Positions 18,337 to 27,309 of a stretch of 64,000 nucleotides of DNA are shown here, piece after piece. Position 1 is the first letter of the stretch; each line of letters opens with the position of its first letter. The position numbers were made by a program, and so were the translations under genes. The notes under the pieces are model-generated. The model made no database searches. It saw only the letters and a list, made by a program, of their open reading frames with translations, and was not told the DNA's origin. The stretch is from Alkalibacterium sp. (lineage in GTDB: Bacteria > Bacillota > Bacilli > Lactobacillales > Carnobacteriaceae_A): NCBI GenBank assembly GCA_020832185.1, contig JAFIFE010000011.1, positions 1 through 64,000 of the forward strand, written 5' to 3'.

Positions 18337-19425
18337 TCACTTCAAAATTATACTGCAGATAGTGTTGATGTCTTCTTGTGTCAGAAAAGGATGCAGAGGC
18401 AGCGTTAATACTTTAGAAGCAATTGAACGCGCGATAGGTGTATGCCCTTTGTATTCATTTCTGTATACTTTAAAATCTGAAGTGAGTGGATAAAAATACT
18501 TTCTAGCATATATGTTTTCTTCTGCTAATTCTTCTAGTACTTCGTCCCTAGTCTTTTTGTATTGATCAAACACTACCGGATAATATGAGTAATTATTTTT
18601 CACATGGTCCTGGGATTGATTAATTTTAATACCAGGTGTACCTTCTAACAACTTATTGTATTGTTCTACAATTTTTTCTCTCTCTTCAATTCTAAGTTCT
18701 ATATCTTTTAAATTACAAATTCCCATTGCAGCTTGAAATTCGTTCATTTTAGCATTAGAACCTACTAACTCTATTTCACCATCGGATCCCATACCAAAAT
18801 TTTTAAGACTATTTAGTTTTTCATTTAACATGGAGTCTTGAAAAGTGACTGCACCACCTTCAATAGTATTATACACTTTGGTTGCATGAAAGCTAAACAT
18901 CGATGCATCCCCATAATTCCCTATTCCTATACCCTTAAAGGTAATTCCAAAAGCATGAGCAGCATCGTAAATGACTTTAAGGTTATATCTATCAGCAATT
19001 CGTTCAATTTCTTCTACATTACAAATATTCCCATATACATGTACAGGAACAATAGCTGATGTTTTATCAGTAATCAGTGCTTCAATTTTTGTTTCATCTA
19101 TTGTATAGTCACTTTCCTTTATATCACAAAACACAGGAGTCAATCCATTTCTAACTATTGCATGAGTTGTCGATGAAAATGTGAAAGGAGTTGTTATGAC
19201 TTCTCCTTGCAAATCTAAGGAATCTAAAACCGATTCTAATGCTAAGTGTCCATTCGTAAAAAGGTTAACGTTCTTTACATTTAAGTATTCCTCTAGCTTC
19301 ACTTCAAGTGAACTGTGTTTGCTTCCCATATTGGTAAGCCACTTGCTGTTCCATAAATCTTTAATTTCTTCAATATAATCTTCATACGTAGGTAAAGTTG
19401 ATTCTGTTACTTGAATTTTTTTCAT
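18337..19425 (-). CDS. Sugar-nucleotide aminotransferase, VioA/WecE-like
   Basis: A 362-residue DegT/DnrJ/EryC1/StrS aminotransferase. The opening VTESTLPTYEDYIEEIKDLW followed by SKWLTNMG matches the VioA/DesI group acting on dTDP-4-keto-6-deoxyglucose. TNGHLALE (58-65) binds the PLP phosphate, DAAHAFG (154-160) contacts the ring, and Lys183 in SFHATKVYNT forms the Schiff base. With RmlA and RmlB in the same block it should make dTDP-4-amino-4,6-dideoxy-glucose or -galactose. The C4 configuration cannot be decided by eye. Family assignment is firm, substrate is strong inference. Confidence 0.87.
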   Translation of the reverse strand: MKKIQVTESTLPTYEDYIEEIKDLWNSKWLTNMGSKHSSLEVKLEEYLNVKNVNLFTNGHLALESVLDSLDLQGEVITTPFTFSSTTHAIVRNGLTPVFCDIKESDYTIDETKIEALITDKTSAIVPVHVYGNICNVEEIERIADRYNLKVIYDAAHAFGITFKGIGIGNYGDASMFSFHATKVYNTIEGGAVTFQDSMLNEKLNSLKNFGMGSDGEIELVGSNAKMNEFQAAMGICNLKDIELRIEEREKIVEQYNKLLEGTPGIKINQSQDHVKNNYSYYPVVFDQYKKTRDEVLEELAEENIYARKYFYPLTSDFKVYRNEYKGHTPIARSIASKVLTLPLHPFLTQEDINTICSIILK

Positions 19426-19475
19426 GGTATAAGCTCCAATCTTTCACAAAGTATTTAGCTGCTTTGCAATTCTGA

Positions 19476-20681
19476 TTATTCATTTTGTTTCTTAAGAGAT
19501 ATATTTATCCAGTTAAATGGAGGAGTCATAGTTTCCATAAGTTGGGCATGATTCTTGTGTTTCATAAATAAGGTTCCTAGAGATTTATTAGCTCCATCAA
19601 AATATTCTATATAATCATTCTTCTTTTTAGTTACATTCTTAAAGAAGAGCCGCTGTTCAACTGTTTGTTCTATTGTGATTTCTTTCAAATACCCATTCTC
19701 TTCACTGTGAATATTAAATGACGAATAAAAACCCTTGTTATCACGAGGGATAATTTCATAATCAAATCCTAAAGCATGCTCCACCGTAGCAGCTATCATG
19801 TCTACCTTGTTGATTTCTTTAAGGAATTCAGGAATATAGTTACCTCCGTTTCGAGGGCCCAGTTCAATCAAAAAAACATTATTATTTTTATCTACGATAC
19901 ATTCCAAGTTAAACCCACCAAACTTTATATTGAGTTCTGAAATTAATCGCTGTACAGTGGTTTTTATTCTATCCGTTTTTTCATCTTCTATTAAAAGGGG
20001 GTAACTTTTCCCAATTGGTATTAATGCATTTACACTGTAGTTTCTGTGACAATTGAGCAAGCCCCAATACACAACTTTACCATTATCCACATAAATATCT
20101 CCCCCGACCATATATGGATGCTCTTGCTCAACAAACTCTTCAACAATCACTACTTTGTCTCTACTCGTTTTTATTGCATTATCGAAGGCAGTATCAAAAT
20201 CAGTCATACTATAGATTTTAGTAATCCCTTTGCTCCCTGACGAATCAATAGGTTTAATTAAAATCGGGAATAAAAAATCTCCGATCTGATTTTTAGCAAT
20301 GTATTTATCAGTAAAACTTTTTGCTTTAGGAGAGAAAAATCCATTATTCAGCAAATATTCTCTAAATCTGTCTTTATAGGCGAGTATTTCTACAGATTTT
20401 AATGGATTAGATGCAAGACCTAACTTTTCAGCTACGAAAGCAGCAGTTGGTGCTGCTGGATCAGATGCATATGAAATTATCCCATCAATACTTTCTTTCC
20501 TTCCCACTTCTAATATTGCGTTTTTGTCTGTGGTACTTGTAAGATAAAATTTGTCCGCTATATACTGTCCAGGGTTGTCAGTGAGATAATCACAGAGAAT
20601 AGTATATATTCCTTTATTTTTAGCATATTCAATAGCTGGTAACTGATGGGGAGAGCCTCCCAGTAAAAGTAGTTTCTTCAT
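19476..20681 (-). CDS. ATP-grasp ligase (carbamoyl-phosphate-synthase-like)
   Basis: A 401-residue ATP-grasp enzyme. An N-terminal Rossmann-like pre-ATP-grasp domain starts LLLLGGSPHQLPAIEYAK (3-20). The central part has FLFPILIKPIDSSGSKGITK near 130-150 (ATP-binding glycine loop) and VVIVEEFVEQEHPYMVGGD near 172-190. The C-terminus has GGFNLECIVDKNNNVFLIELGPRNGG with Mg-binding Glu and Asn. Such enzymes join a carboxylate to an amine. Lying directly upstream (on the transcript) of a 4-amino-sugar aminotransferase, it may attach an amino acid or other acyl group to the sugar amine. The reaction is inferred only from context. Confidence 0.85.
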   Translation of the reverse strand: MKKLLLLGGSPHQLPAIEYAKNKGIYTILCDYLTDNPGQYIADKFYLTSTTDKNAILEVGRKESIDGIISYASDPAAPTAAFVAEKLGLASNPLKSVEILAYKDRFREYLLNNGFFSPKAKSFTDKYIAKNQIGDFLFPILIKPIDSSGSKGITKIYSMTDFDTAFDNAIKTSRDKVVIVEEFVEQEHPYMVGGDIYVDNGKVVYWGLLNCHRNYSVNALIPIGKSYPLLIEDEKTDRIKTTVQRLISELNIKFGGFNLECIVDKNNNVFLIELGPRNGGNYIPEFLKEINKVDMIAATVEHALGFDYEIIPRDNKGFYSSFNIHSEENGYLKEITIEQTVEQRLFFKNVTKKKNDYIEYFDGANKSLGTLFMKHKNHAQLMETMTPPFNWINISLKKQNE

Positions 20682-20726
20682 TAAATAAATTCCTTTCCAA
20701 TCAAACCTGTATGTTTATATTATGTT

Positions 20727-21536
20727 TCAGAATATTATACTTGATAAAAAATCATTTGCTTTAATGGCATTATCCTTTATATTTTCATCCATTTTTAAAA
20801 CTAATACTGGAACCCCTAGTTCAATCAGTGTATTAACTTTATCATTTGATCGCTTTAATGATTTTTCGCACTCTTTGTATAATTCACCTTCGTCCATATA
20901 ACGATCAATCGACGTAGACTTCTCATTTTTGATTCTATTAAGTCTTCTCTCGTAATAATCAGATAAAGATAATTCACAATGGATGACTGCTTTTGGCAAC
21001 ACACTGTTAACTGTCATTTTGTCTAATTTGCTCAACAAATTTTTAAAGTCAAGTGCTTTGGCAACGGTACCTAAATTATGAATGATACCTTCATCATATA
21101 CTATATAATCATTTATATTTAGCAGTTTCATTATCAAAATATCTTCAACAAGTATTTTGTAATAAAATTTAATCAGTTTTGCATCAACGAATGCATTAGC
21201 AAATTGCTCACTTTTTAATTCATTAATCTTACAAGCCATAATTTCATGATACTCATTACCGTATCTATCCACTGCATCATTCTCATAAGTATTAAACAAA
21301 TAATTAATGAATACATTTTTTTTATTATTAAAAATTCTAAATTTCAATGTGTAAAAAGATATTAGGGAAGCCAAACTACTACTATTTAGGTTTTTTTTAT
21401 CAGAAACAACATCTTCTTTCTTTTCGTCAACCGTCTTCCATTCAGAAGTTACTCGTTCATTTATCATATTATTCAGTAATGTAGATTTGCCGATTGCTGG
21501 CGCTCCTATTAATTCTATCCTATTCATAGCATTCAT
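20727..21536 (-). CDS. P-loop kinase-like protein
   Basis: A 269-residue protein with an intact Walker A at residues 11-19 (GAPAIGKST) right at the N-terminus, preceded by a hydrophobic strand (RIELI). VYDEGIIHNLG near 140-150 may be the Walker B/DX[DE] site, and the helical remainder (YYERRLNRIK near 195) recalls lid regions of thymidylate- or shikimate-kinase-like folds. It lacks sulfotransferase PAPS motifs. The frame has ATGs at codons 1 and 4; either could be used. It is co-directional with sugar and ligase genes of block B, so a small-molecule or sugar kinase role is plausible, but I do not recognise a specific family. Confidence 0.7.
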   Translation of the reverse strand: MNAMNRIELIGAPAIGKSTLLNNMINERVTSEWKTVDEKKEDVVSDKKNLNSSSLASLISFYTLKFRIFNNKKNVFINYLFNTYENDAVDRYGNEYHEIMACKINELKSEQFANAFVDAKLIKFYYKILVEDILIMKLLNINDYIVYDEGIIHNLGTVAKALDFKNLLSKLDKMTVNSVLPKAVIHCELSLSDYYERRLNRIKNEKSTSIDRYMDEGELYKECEKSLKRSNDKVNTLIELGVPVLVLKMDENIKDNAIKANDFLSSIIF

Positions 21537-21576
21537 CCCTTTTATACTTAACTATTAAACTTTACTATAAATTTAA

Positions 21577-22662
21577 TCATTTTAGCGGATGATTAAATAT
21601 TTTTGACCATATATCAATAATTTCATTGGGATCATATCTTTTTTGTGTGATTGAAAAGTTTTTCTCAATAGTTTCTTTATTGATATCAGAAAAATCAGTA
21701 AAACTGTTATTATTAATTTCTTCTATACTGAAAACTTCGATACCCATTTCATTTCGTATTTCATTCCACATAGTTGTACTAGGCCGGAGAAATACTTTTT
21801 TTCCAAGGTATAATAAAGAAAATATATTACCAAGTCCTTGCTGTCTGTCGTTATTGAAAACGCCAATATCGATTGTATCTAAAAAATGGATATACTCTCT
21901 CATCGGAACTAACTCAACTAAAGCAGAGAATTTACTGCCAAACATTTCCTTACCTTTATTTTCTATTAATTTTGCGTATTCATTATCACCATACGATAAA
22001 GGACAAATGATTTCAATATCGCGATTACTATATTTTTTTAGATATTCAAAAACTTCCAAATGGTTATTAGATGGTGTAGCATTATTCCCAATAAGGATTC
22101 TTAAAGTACCATTTTTAGTTGTTTTTCTATTCTCTAACACTTCTCTTATATATTGTGTCCGTTCATCACTAATGTATATTGCTTTAAGATGAACCGCATT
22201 GACGTTATACCATTTTTCAGCTAAATAATAATCATCTTTTACAAGAGTAGCAATAAATGGAATTCTTTTAATAACTATTTTTCTAAAAAACTCATTAATA
22301 TTGTGTTTAAAATCATTTTTTTTAGACTGATAAAAGTATAAATCCGCTCCCCATACTATCCAAAAGACCTTTTTCATAGTAAATGGTTTTAAAAAAAGTA
22401 AAAAAGTAATTTGTGACATTAACAGTCCGTGTATGATAACTTTAGAAGAATTAGCCATTTTTTTAGATATCTTAAAAAAACCTTTTACATTTTTGGGAAA
22501 AAATTCAACATTTGAATTTAACTGTATAAATTCAGCTTGATTAGTATTAGATCCGACTATTATAAATTCATGATTTTCTTTATTAAAATAGGTGTTGATG
22601 AATGATATATAAGGACGATAAAATTTTTCTTCATCCCCTTTAAATATATGAACGTTTGTCAA
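21577..22662 (-). CDS. WecF-like (GT56) 4-amino-4,6-dideoxyhexose transferase
   Basis: A 361-residue GT-B glycosyltransferase resembling WecF (TDP-Fuc4NAc:lipid II Fuc4NAc transferase of enterobacterial common antigen). Supporting blocks are FWIVWGADLYFY (100-111), ILIGNNATPSNNH (189-201) and IGVFNNDRQQGLGN (266-279), which match the conserved core of that family. The donor of WecF is a dTDP-4-acetamido-4,6-dideoxyhexose, exactly the sugar class the RmlA/RmlB/aminotransferase set in this operon should make. Acceptor is unknown. The start at 22662 follows the flippase stop by 23 bases. Confidence 0.85.
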   Translation of the reverse strand: MTNVHIFKGDEEKFYRPYISFINTYFNKENHEFIIVGSNTNQAEFIQLNSNVEFFPKNVKGFFKISKKMANSSKVIIHGLLMSQITFLLFLKPFTMKKVFWIVWGADLYFYQSKKNDFKHNINEFFRKIVIKRIPFIATLVKDDYYLAEKWYNVNAVHLKAIYISDERTQYIREVLENRKTTKNGTLRILIGNNATPSNNHLEVFEYLKKYSNRDIEIICPLSYGDNEYAKLIENKGKEMFGSKFSALVELVPMREYIHFLDTIDIGVFNNDRQQGLGNIFSLLYLGKKVFLRPSTTMWNEIRNEMGIEVFSIEEINNNSFTDFSDINKETIEKNFSITQKRYDPNEIIDIWSKIFNHPLK

Positions 22663-22685
22663 TGTAATTACCCTTCCATTTGAAA

Positions 22686-24167
22686 CTAATTATTCACGTG
22701 CTTTTTTCTTTTGATTCTATTTATTACCATAGTAATTATTTCAGTTATAGTATTTAGCTCTTCTACTTTAAATATTATGCTTAATATTATATATGAACTT
22801 ATTCCCACAATAACTTCCAATACAATAACTATATACGGATTAATCATTAACAGGCCTGTTAAATATACAGCAATAAACATCAATATTGAAATTAGATAGT
22901 ATACTTTGATATCTGAAAATTGCTCTTTGAATGGGTAATTCAGTAATCGATTTGAATACAGTGCATTTATAAAAAACGCTCCGTAAGAAGAGACTACAAT
23001 AGACCACAATAATCCGATTATTCCTAGATCAAACACAAATACTAGTACTATAAGACTAAGTCCTACGACCTTTTTATAAATGTTTACTTTTAAATATAAA
23101 TCTGAGCGTCCCTTAACCTGCAGTATATTAAGATTAATGGAATGAAGCGGGTATAGCATCCCGCTTAATGTCAAAATTTGGAAATAGGGAATAACGTCAG
23201 CCCAGTCATTTCCTAATAATAAAATCAATAGTCTCGGGGCAACAGCAGCTAATCCTAACATAATTGGAAAAGTAATATAAACTGCATTTTTAATTATTTT
23301 TTTGAACCCTCTTTTTAACTGATCACTGTCATCCTGCAAATTGCTTAAAACTGGATAACTTACTTTTTGAACCGAAAGAGATATAGTTTTTGCTGCTGTA
23401 TCTTTCAAGCTCTTTGCTTTAGTATATAGACCCAAATCAGAAGTTAGAAAGACTCTACCTATTATTAATGAATACAAGTTATCATATATGTTGGTGAATA
23501 TACTGGATATAAGTAATTTCGAACCAAAACTAAATAAATTATGAAAAGAATTCCAGCTAAAAACTAAAGATGGCTTCCATCTGTTAGATAAGGAAAATAA
23601 TATAGCCTGAGAAAGTTGCATAATAATTTGTCTTGCTACAAGACTCCATACACCAAACCCCATATAAGCGAGTACAACAGTTATAAATCCGGAAATTAAA
23701 GACGAAATCGTTTCAATTTTGGCTTGAACTTTAAATTCTATTTTTTTTATTAAAATTGTTCGTTGTATTAATCCAAACGCATTAATTATTAGGACAACAC
23801 CTAATACCCTAACAATAGGTATAAGCATTGGTTCTCTGAAGAATTCACTTATTAAACCTGCACTGAAAAATAAAATAAAATACAATACTACAGATGCAAT
23901 TAAGTTAAATATAAATACGGTAGAGTAATCTTCCTGGGTAGATTCTTTTTGTCTTATTAGACCTTTAGTAAATCCACTGTCTATAAAAGTTTCTGAAATA
24001 GAAATAAATATAGTTACCATACCTATTATACCAAATATTTCAGGTGTCAGTAATCTCGCTACGATTATTTGAACTATTAATGAAACAACCTGTATTCCAG
24101 TACTACCGAAAAAACTCCATAACATGCTATTAACCGTTTTTTCTTTTAAACTACTTGAGTCTTTCAT
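22686..24167 (-). CDS. Wzx-type flippase, WzxC-like (block B)
   Basis: A 493-residue membrane protein with about fourteen helices. The start SLKEKTVNSMLWSFFGSTGI and LLTPEIFGIIGMVTIFISI are characteristic of the WzxC/TuaB/RfbX branch that flips undecaprenyl-linked oligosaccharides. It is longer than the other block C flippase (416 residues) and is of the same subfamily as the block A one (40841-42268). It comes 147 bases after rmlB, with a hairpin in between, so it may head its own transcript together with the WecF-like gene. Confidence 0.9.
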   Translation of the reverse strand: MKDSSSLKEKTVNSMLWSFFGSTGIQVVSLIVQIIVARLLTPEIFGIIGMVTIFISISETFIDSGFTKGLIRQKESTQEDYSTVFIFNLIASVVLYFILFFSAGLISEFFREPMLIPIVRVLGVVLIINAFGLIQRTILIKKIEFKVQAKIETISSLISGFITVVLAYMGFGVWSLVARQIIMQLSQAILFSLSNRWKPSLVFSWNSFHNLFSFGSKLLISSIFTNIYDNLYSLIIGRVFLTSDLGLYTKAKSLKDTAAKTISLSVQKVSYPVLSNLQDDSDQLKRGFKKIIKNAVYITFPIMLGLAAVAPRLLILLLGNDWADVIPYFQILTLSGMLYPLHSINLNILQVKGRSDLYLKVNIYKKVVGLSLIVLVFVFDLGIIGLLWSIVVSSYGAFFINALYSNRLLNYPFKEQFSDIKVYYLISILMFIAVYLTGLLMINPYIVIVLEVIVGISSYIILSIIFKVEELNTITEIITMVINRIKRKKHVNN

Positions 24168-24238
24168 AATGATCCTCTATTCTTTCTATACTAAACTAAA
24201 TGGTTTCAATATTAAAATAATTATAGACAAAACAGATT

Positions 24239-24293
24239 AAAGTCAACTAGCGTTTCTCTCATCAAAAACAGCAGAAGATCACTAGATGACTTT
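24239..24293 (-). terminator. Hairpin after rmlB
   Basis: AAAGTCAACTAG (24239-24250) and CTAGATGACTTT (24282-24293) pair over 12 bases with one mismatch and a 31-base loop, 21 bases past the rmlB stop. The sequence after the stem on the minus strand is AATCTGTTTTG, a moderate U-run. It may be a weak terminator dividing block B. Confidence 0.5.
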
Positions 24294-24314
24294 AATAAGT
24301 AGATAGATTTGTTA

Positions 24315-25370
24315 TTAACGATTGTTGTACATCGCTTTATAGTAATTCATATAATCACCAGTTACTATATGTTTTGTCCAATTCTGATTGTTTAAGTACC
24401 ATTGTATGGTTTCTTCTAATCCAGTTTCAAATACGTAAGATGGTTCCCATTTAAGATCGGAAGTTATCTTAGAATTGTCTATCGCATATCTTCTGTCGTG
24501 ACCCAACCGGTCCGTTACAAATTCAATCTGATCAGATGATTTTCCTAATTTTTTCAAAATCAATTTTACAATATCTATGTTAGCTTTTTCATTGTTCCCG
24601 CCTATATTGTAAACTTCACCACTTATACCTTCATTGTACACTTTATCAATAGCTGTACAGTGGTCCTTAACATGTAACCAATCTCTAATCTGCTGACCAT
24701 CTCCATAAACAGGAAGTTTCTTTCCTTCAAGAGCATTATTGATCATGAGAGGAATCAACTTCTCAGGAAACTGATGCGGCCCGTAATTATTACTACAACG
24801 GGTAATGTTAATCGGCAGCTTATAAGTTTCATTATAAGCTCTTACTAACAGATCTGCACTAGCCTTTGATACTGAGTATGGGCTATTAGGATTTAACGGT
24901 GTTGCTTCAGTAAACATGCCGTCACTTCCTAAAGTGCCATATACTTCGTCTGTTGATACTTGAATAAATTTTACATTATTCTTATAGGCTGTATCATATT
25001 TATCTGAAGAATTTAATTCCCATTTATTTTTAGCAGCTTCCAGAAGTACCTGAGTTCCTAAAATATTTGTTTTTAAAAAGATATCAGGATTCTCTATGCT
25101 TCTATCTACATGAGATTCAGCAGCAAAATTGATTACTGTTGTAATATCATATTTATCAAATATTGATTTAACTAGCTTGTTGTCCTGTATGTCACCTTTA
25201 ATGAATGTATAGTTCGTTTCATTTTCAATTAATGATAGATTTTCTAAATTCCCTGCGTAAGTTAATTTATCCAAATTATAAAAATTGTTTTCAGGGTACT
25301 TTTTTACCATGTAGTTCAAAAAATTACTTCCAATAAAACCAGCACCGCCGGTAACTAAAATATTACTCAT
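24315..25370 (-). CDS. rmlB: dTDP-glucose 4,6-dehydratase
   Basis: A 351-residue extended SDR enzyme converting dTDP-glucose to dTDP-4-keto-6-deoxyglucose. Visible are the NAD motif TGGAGFIGSNFLN (7-19), NFAAESHVDRSIENPD (about 80-95), the catalytic STDEVYG block near 133 (Asp-Glu pair), YSVSKAS (YXXXK) near 165, and NNYGPHQFPEKLIP. Full length. It lies 24 bases downstream of rmlA. The partners RmlC and RmlD for L-rhamnose are absent from the window, so the 4-keto sugar probably goes to the aminotransferase at 18337-19425. Confidence 0.96.
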   Translation of the reverse strand: MSNILVTGGAGFIGSNFLNYMVKKYPENNFYNLDKLTYAGNLENLSLIENETNYTFIKGDIQDNKLVKSIFDKYDITTVINFAAESHVDRSIENPDIFLKTNILGTQVLLEAAKNKWELNSSDKYDTAYKNNVKFIQVSTDEVYGTLGSDGMFTEATPLNPNSPYSVSKASADLLVRAYNETYKLPINITRCSNNYGPHQFPEKLIPLMINNALEGKKLPVYGDGQQIRDWLHVKDHCTAIDKVYNEGISGEVYNIGGNNEKANIDIVKLILKKLGKSSDQIEFVTDRLGHDRRYAIDNSKITSDLKWEPSYVFETGLEETIQWYLNNQNWTKHIVTGDYMNYYKAMYNNR

Positions 25371-25394
25371 TTCGTTTCATCTCCGATAAAATTT

Positions 25395-26267
25395 TTAATT
25401 GATTAATGACAAAAGATATTGTCCATAATTAGTCTTTTTGTACTTTTCTCCAATTGATTTAAGTTGAGCGGAGGAGATGAAATCTCTTCTCCACGCAATT
25501 TCTTCTAAACATGCAATATAAAATCCTTGACGAGATTGAACTGCTTCGACAAACTCAGACGCTTTTAGCATTCCTTCAGGAGTGCCAGTATCCAGCCATG
25601 CCATTCCTCTTCCAAGCAAAACTACATTTAACTGGCCTTCTCTGAGATATTCATTATTAATACTAGTAATTTCAAGTTCTCCTCTTTCAGAGGGTTTAAC
25701 ATTTTTGGCTATTTCAACTACTCGATTATCGTAAAAATATAATCCAGGGACAGCATAATTTGATTTAGGATCTTCAGGTTTCTCTTCAATAGATACTACT
25801 TTATTATTCTGATCAAACTCAACTACACCGAAGGATGAAGCATCTTTAACTGGGTACCCAAATATAACTGCGCCTTCTTTGACTTCTTTTGCTTTGTTAA
25901 GTACTTTAGTTAAACTCTGTCCATAAAAAACATTATCTCCTAAAATCAGACAGACATTTTCATCTCCTATAAAATCTTCACCCAAAATAAACGCCTCGGC
26001 TAAGCCCTTTGGTTCTTCTTGGATTTTATATTCAATTTCTAAACCTAATGAAGCCCCATTACCTAATAGCTTCTGAAATATTGGTGTGTCTTCAGGTGTT
26101 GAAATTATTAATATTTCTTTTATATTAGCCAGCATTAGCACGGAAAGAGGATAGTAGATTAATGGTTTATCATATATAGGTAAAAGCTGCTTTGATACTG
26201 CCTCAGTTATTGGATATAGTCTTGTCCCTTTTCCACCCGCTAGTATTATTCCTTTCACGTTAACCAC
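25395..26267 (-). CDS. rmlA: Glucose-1-phosphate thymidylyltransferase
   Basis: A 290-residue nucleotidyltransferase making dTDP-glucose from glucose-1-phosphate and d[19 protein letters not shown] (6-21) is the signature loop, [17 protein letters not shown] carries the catalytic lysine, LGDNVFYG holds the metal-binding Asp, and WLDTGTPE closes the active site. Full length with the usual C-terminal YLLSL helix. It forms a pair with rmlB and lies 38 bases after the GT2 gene. Confidence 0.96.
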   Translation of the reverse strand: MVNVKGIILAGGKGTRLYPITEAVSKQLLPIYDKPLIYYPLSVLMLANIKEILIISTPEDTPIFQKLLGNGASLGLEIEYKIQEEPKGLAEAFILGEDFIGDENVCLILGDNVFYGQSLTKVLNKAKEVKEGAVIFGYPVKDASSFGVVEFDQNNKVVSIEEKPEDPKSNYAVPGLYFYDNRVVEIAKNVKPSERGELEITSINNEYLREGQLNVVLLGRGMAWLDTGTPEGMLKASEFVEAVQSRQGFYIACLEEIAWRRDFISSAQLKSIGEKYKKTNYGQYLLSLIN

Positions 26268-26305
26268 CCTTTTTCTAGTTAGTTTAATTTACATGACGAT
26301 ATATA

Positions 26306-27247
26306 TCACATCATGTCTTTTATTATATAAATCATCGTTTTAAGACTGTAAGGACTAATCATAACACATTTTGGTAAACCGTTTAACAGTTTTAAACATA
26401 ATCTCATTCTTTCCTTTTTATCAATGGAATCCAGTTGGGATAATCCTAAAACCAAATAATTTAAGATGAAACTATACCTCCCGTTTTCTGAAAAAGAATC
26501 GGACCATTTAATGTAAAAGTTTTTTGTTGCACTCCATTTAGATTGATATCCTACTCTAGTTTTTTTGGGAACATCAGAGTGATATATTATTTGCACACTT
26601 TCAACTTGTATTATGGACAAATTATATTCTTTATCAATTTTTAGAAGCCAATCCCAGTCTTGATGTTTCGGCAATCCCTTTGTAAAAGGAGTCTTTTTAA
26701 TCAGCCATCTAGGAACCAGAATAGTAGACGATTGTATGAAGCCAATGTTCTTCAAACCATCAGTTTCAAATAGATAGTCAATTAATCTAAACTTCCCAAA
26801 GTCACTGTAATTAGTATTAGGTAATTTCTTTAATTTTTTATCCTCAATACTATTATAAGTTAGTAAAGACGTAAAACATAAAAATGGTCTATCGCTATTT
26901 ATATTGTTTTTAATAATAAGGTCATATTGCGATTTTAGTTTAGTTTTGAACCATTCATCATCATCATCCATTAAAGCAACTAAATCACCACTAGACATTT
27001 TAACTCCTATGTTCCTAGCTTCACTTCCACCAACTTTATTATTCGTTTCAAAGTATTTTACTATGACTTTACTGTTCTTCTTTATTTCTCTTAGATATGA
27101 TACTGAATCTGAGGACTTTCCGTCAATCACTACTACTAATTCGAATGCTTGTAGTTCTTGATTTAATACACTTGAAACGGCTCTCGTAAGAAAATCTATC
27201 CTATCAGTAGTTGGAATCACTACTGAGATAGTTAAATTGTTATTCAT
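26306..27247 (-). CDS. Glycosyltransferase family 2
   Basis: A 313-residue GT-A glycosyltransferase. SVVIPTTDRIDFLTRAVSSV (9-28) is the nucleotide-sugar strand and loop, VALMDDDDEWF near 89-99 is the metal-binding acidic cluster, and GLPKHQDWDWLLKID near 190-204 is the ED-like acceptor block with catalytic Asp. It is the first gene of block B. Its AGGAGG site is only about a dozen bases past a strong terminator (27261-27295), so its own promoter has almost no room. Confidence 0.88.
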   Translation of the reverse strand: MNNNLTISVVIPTTDRIDFLTRAVSSVLNQELQAFELVVVIDGKSSDSVSYLREIKKNSKVIVKYFETNNKVGGSEARNIGVKMSSGDLVALMDDDDEWFKTKLKSQYDLIIKNNINSDRPFLCFTSLLTYNSIEDKKLKKLPNTNYSDFGKFRLIDYLFETDGLKNIGFIQSSTILVPRWLIKKTPFTKGLPKHQDWDWLLKIDKEYNLSIIQVESVQIIYHSDVPKKTRVGYQSKWSATKNFYIKWSDSFSENGRYSFILNYLVLGLSQLDSIDKKERMRLCLKLLNGLPKCVMISPYSLKTMIYIIKDMM

Positions 27248-27260
27248 AAAATCCTCCTAA

Positions 27261-27295
27261 TAAAAATTGGATGGAGCTATAATACTCCATCCAAT
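27261..27295 (-). terminator. Terminator between glucosaminidase gene and block B
   Basis: A perfect 11-bp stem (ATTGGATGGAG at 27266-27276 with CTCCATCCAAT at 27285-27295) and eight-base loop, followed on the minus strand by TTTTTATTA. It lies 15 bases past the glucosaminidase stop and about 13 bases before the next start codon, so read-through is probably needed for block B. Confidence 0.88.
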
Positions 27296-27309
27296 TCTAT
27301 TTTATTTAA

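Noticed and set aside
21626-22192. 188-codon plus-strand frame
   Set aside because: Antisense shadow of the WecF-like gene, whose conserved blocks are clear on the minus strand.
24315-26267. L-rhamnose pathway
   Set aside because: Only RmlA and RmlB are found. No RmlC-like cupin or RmlD; the SDR at 8332-9186 lies in another block and resembles WbpV/WreQ rather than RmlD.
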